Both the position numbers and the translations under genes were made by a program. The notes under the pieces were generated by a model. That model was not told the DNA's origin. It made no database searches and saw nothing but the letters and a program-made list of their open reading frames with translations. A stretch of DNA of 64,000 nt, taken from contig NZ_JAKLTO010000008.1 of NCBI RefSeq assembly GCF_022012335.1, positions 1 through 64,000 of the forward strand, read 5' to 3'. Positions 63,534 to 64,000 of the stretch are shown piece after piece. The stretch comes from Flavobacterium sp. SM15 (GTDB lineage Bacteria; Bacteroidota; Bacteroidia; Flavobacteriales; Flavobacteriaceae). Each line of letters begins with the position of its first letter. The first letter of the stretch is position 1.

Positions 63534-63644
63534 TTACAACAAATAATACAACAGACTGCCCCTTGCGAAGTTTCGCATACAACACATCATCATCATACAA
63601 GCCGCAGATGTCAGTAAAAGTGTTAGGGTCGTTAGTGTATTCAT
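63534..63644 (-). CDS. Leader peptide 2 with Cys/Met codon run
   Basis: 36 residues. It begins MNTLTTLTLLLTSAA; residues 16-23 are C-M-M-M-M-C-C-M; it ends in SLLYYLL. Seven of the first 12 residues are Thr or Leu, as in simple leader peptides, and the run of sulfur amino acids is far too dense for chance. A small hairpin (GCGAA/TTCGC) lies right after the run, then the antiterminator copy CAAGGGGC. The stop codon is 21 bases before the terminator stem. Role inferred: ribosome stalling when Cys-tRNA or Met-tRNA is short. Confidence 0.8.
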   Translation of the reverse strand: MNTLTTLTLLLTSAACMMMMCCMRNFARGSLLYYLL

Positions 63645-63677
63645 TTTGTTCTGTTCTTAAAATTTAAATTAGGGGCC

Positions 63678-63707
63678 AAAAAAAAACTCCTCAATTGCTT
63701 GAGGAGT
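63678..63707 (-). terminator. Attenuator terminator 1
   Basis: Minus strand ACTCCTCAA-GCAA-TTGAGGAGT, 9 bp perfect, followed by 8 or 9 T. The left arm can also pair with TGAGGGGT at 63755-63762. Confidence 0.9.
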
Positions 63708-63737
63708 CTTTGCTGTATCTTGAAAATGTTCCAAACA

Positions 63738-63812
63738 TTAACGCGTAGCATATAACCCCTCAGTTACTGAGCAGCACATACACATCATCATGTTTACAAC
63801 TTGGTTTTTCAT
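63738..63812 (-). CDS. Leader peptide 1 with Cys/Met codon run
   Basis: 24 residues: MKNQVVN, then M-M-M-C-M-C-C (residues 8-14), then SVTEGLYATR. A hairpin CTCAG-TAA-CTGAG follows the run; the antiterminator copy TGAGGGGT lies 8 bases after the last Cys codon. The ATG is 25 bases after the -7 box. Confidence 0.8.
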   Translation of the reverse strand: MKNQVVNMMMCMCCSVTEGLYATR

Positions 63813-63836
63813 CTTTTTTGGTTCTTTTGAACGCTG

Positions 63837-63867
63837 CAAACTTATAAAGGTTTTTTTTGTTGGCAAA
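63837..63867 (-). promoter_or_regulatory. Consensus promoter of the cys operon
   Basis: Minus strand TTTG (63864-63867), 19-base spacer, TAAGTTTG (63837-63844): both elements of the Bacteroidota promoter at ideal spacing. Further up, from 63906 to 63940, four G runs (5, 3, 4, 3) separated by T-rich loops lie on the plus strand. Confidence 0.8.
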
Positions 63868-63966
63868 ATTATTTTTGTGAAATGTTTAATTTTTTATTCT
63901 TTTTTGGGGGTTTTGAAGGGTTTTGGGGTTGTTTTGAGGGTTTTGATGAGGAATTGCTATTTATTT

Positions 63967-63990
63967 GTGGCTTCGACTCCGCTCAGCCAC
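63967..63990. repeat. REP-like hairpin, copy 5
   Basis: GTGGCT-TCGACTCCGCTC-AGCCAC, followed by CG. Near-identical to copy 1. Confidence 0.7.
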
Positions 63991-64000
63991 CGTAGGGAAG

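Noticed and set aside
63534..63812. The two Cys/Met-rich frames as independent small membrane or metal-binding proteins
   Set aside because: Each is followed at once by a terminator whose 5' arm pairs with a sequence inside the frame, and both stand before sulfur genes; a leader role explains all of this, although a function for the peptide itself is not excluded.

Overview
The window looks like the chromosome of a Flavobacteriaceae bacterium close to Flavobacterium. The DNA is AT-rich. Several genes sit 15-25 bases behind a TAnnTTTG element, the Bacteroidota -7 promoter box. Three proteins end in type IX secretion (T9SS) sorting domains with the YPNP/FPNP motif. Housekeeping genes include a fused alpha/beta E1 ketoacid dehydrogenase, an M13 peptidase lipoprotein and a CstB-type persulfide dioxygenase. 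There is no prophage, insertion sequence, integrase or CRISPR array; the accessory material is short dispersed and tandem repeats.

Layout. 1-9000: end of a secreted T9SS protein, a flavin reductase, a histidine kinase/response regulator pair, the E1 fusion and an M1-like protein fused to a beta-barrel. 9100-25300: secreted endonuclease I, LOG protein, uvrA, S41 protease, ClC channel, alkD-like and acpH-like genes, glmM, slipin, DinB, a class V aminotransferase-fold enzyme and a lipid A-type acyltransferase. 25390-35800: rhomboid, SIMPL protein, tRNA-Tyr, TlpA-like lipoprotein, a persulfide/sulfite operon (Crp/Fnr, TauE, CstB-like), glutamate dehydrogenase, M13 peptidase and DUF423. 35800-47050: small and poorly known genes separated by repeat-rich gaps. 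47200-51886: a Crp/Fnr gene followed by an MFS pump, a luciferase-like oxidoreductase, an aldo/keto reductase and a DJ-1 protein.

51915-63867 (minus strand) is a complete assimilatory sulfate reduction operon: cysH (4Fe-4S APS reductase type), cysD, cysN, cysE, cysK, cobA, cysJ, cysI, a DUF2490 outer-membrane protein and a fused precorrin-2 dehydrogenase/TSUP permease. It makes APS, sulfite, sulfide, cysteine and the siroheme needed by CysI.

Most interesting system. The cys operon is preceded by two consecutive leader-peptide attenuators. A consensus promoter (63837-63867) is followed by a 24-residue ORF holding MMMCMCC and a terminator, then by a 36-residue ORF holding CMMMMCCM and a second terminator, and then cysH. 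In each unit, 8-10 bases downstream of the Met/Cys codon run and still inside the ORF, lies an 8-base copy of the terminator's 3' arm that can pair with the terminator's 5' arm. This is the arrangement expected for ribosome-stalling antitermination by cysteine/methionine shortage, built twice in series.

Other strong signals: two GTAAC-N4-GTTAC operators, each centred exactly 33 bases from the -7 box, in the Crp/TauE/CstB operon; an array with an exact 43-base period between cysJ and cysI; a 40-base-period palindromic array at 35862-36006; 60-base repeats before cysK that imitate its start region; a five-copy hairpin family with compensatory stem changes; and a perfect 31-bp palindrome touching the 3' end of tRNA-Tyr.
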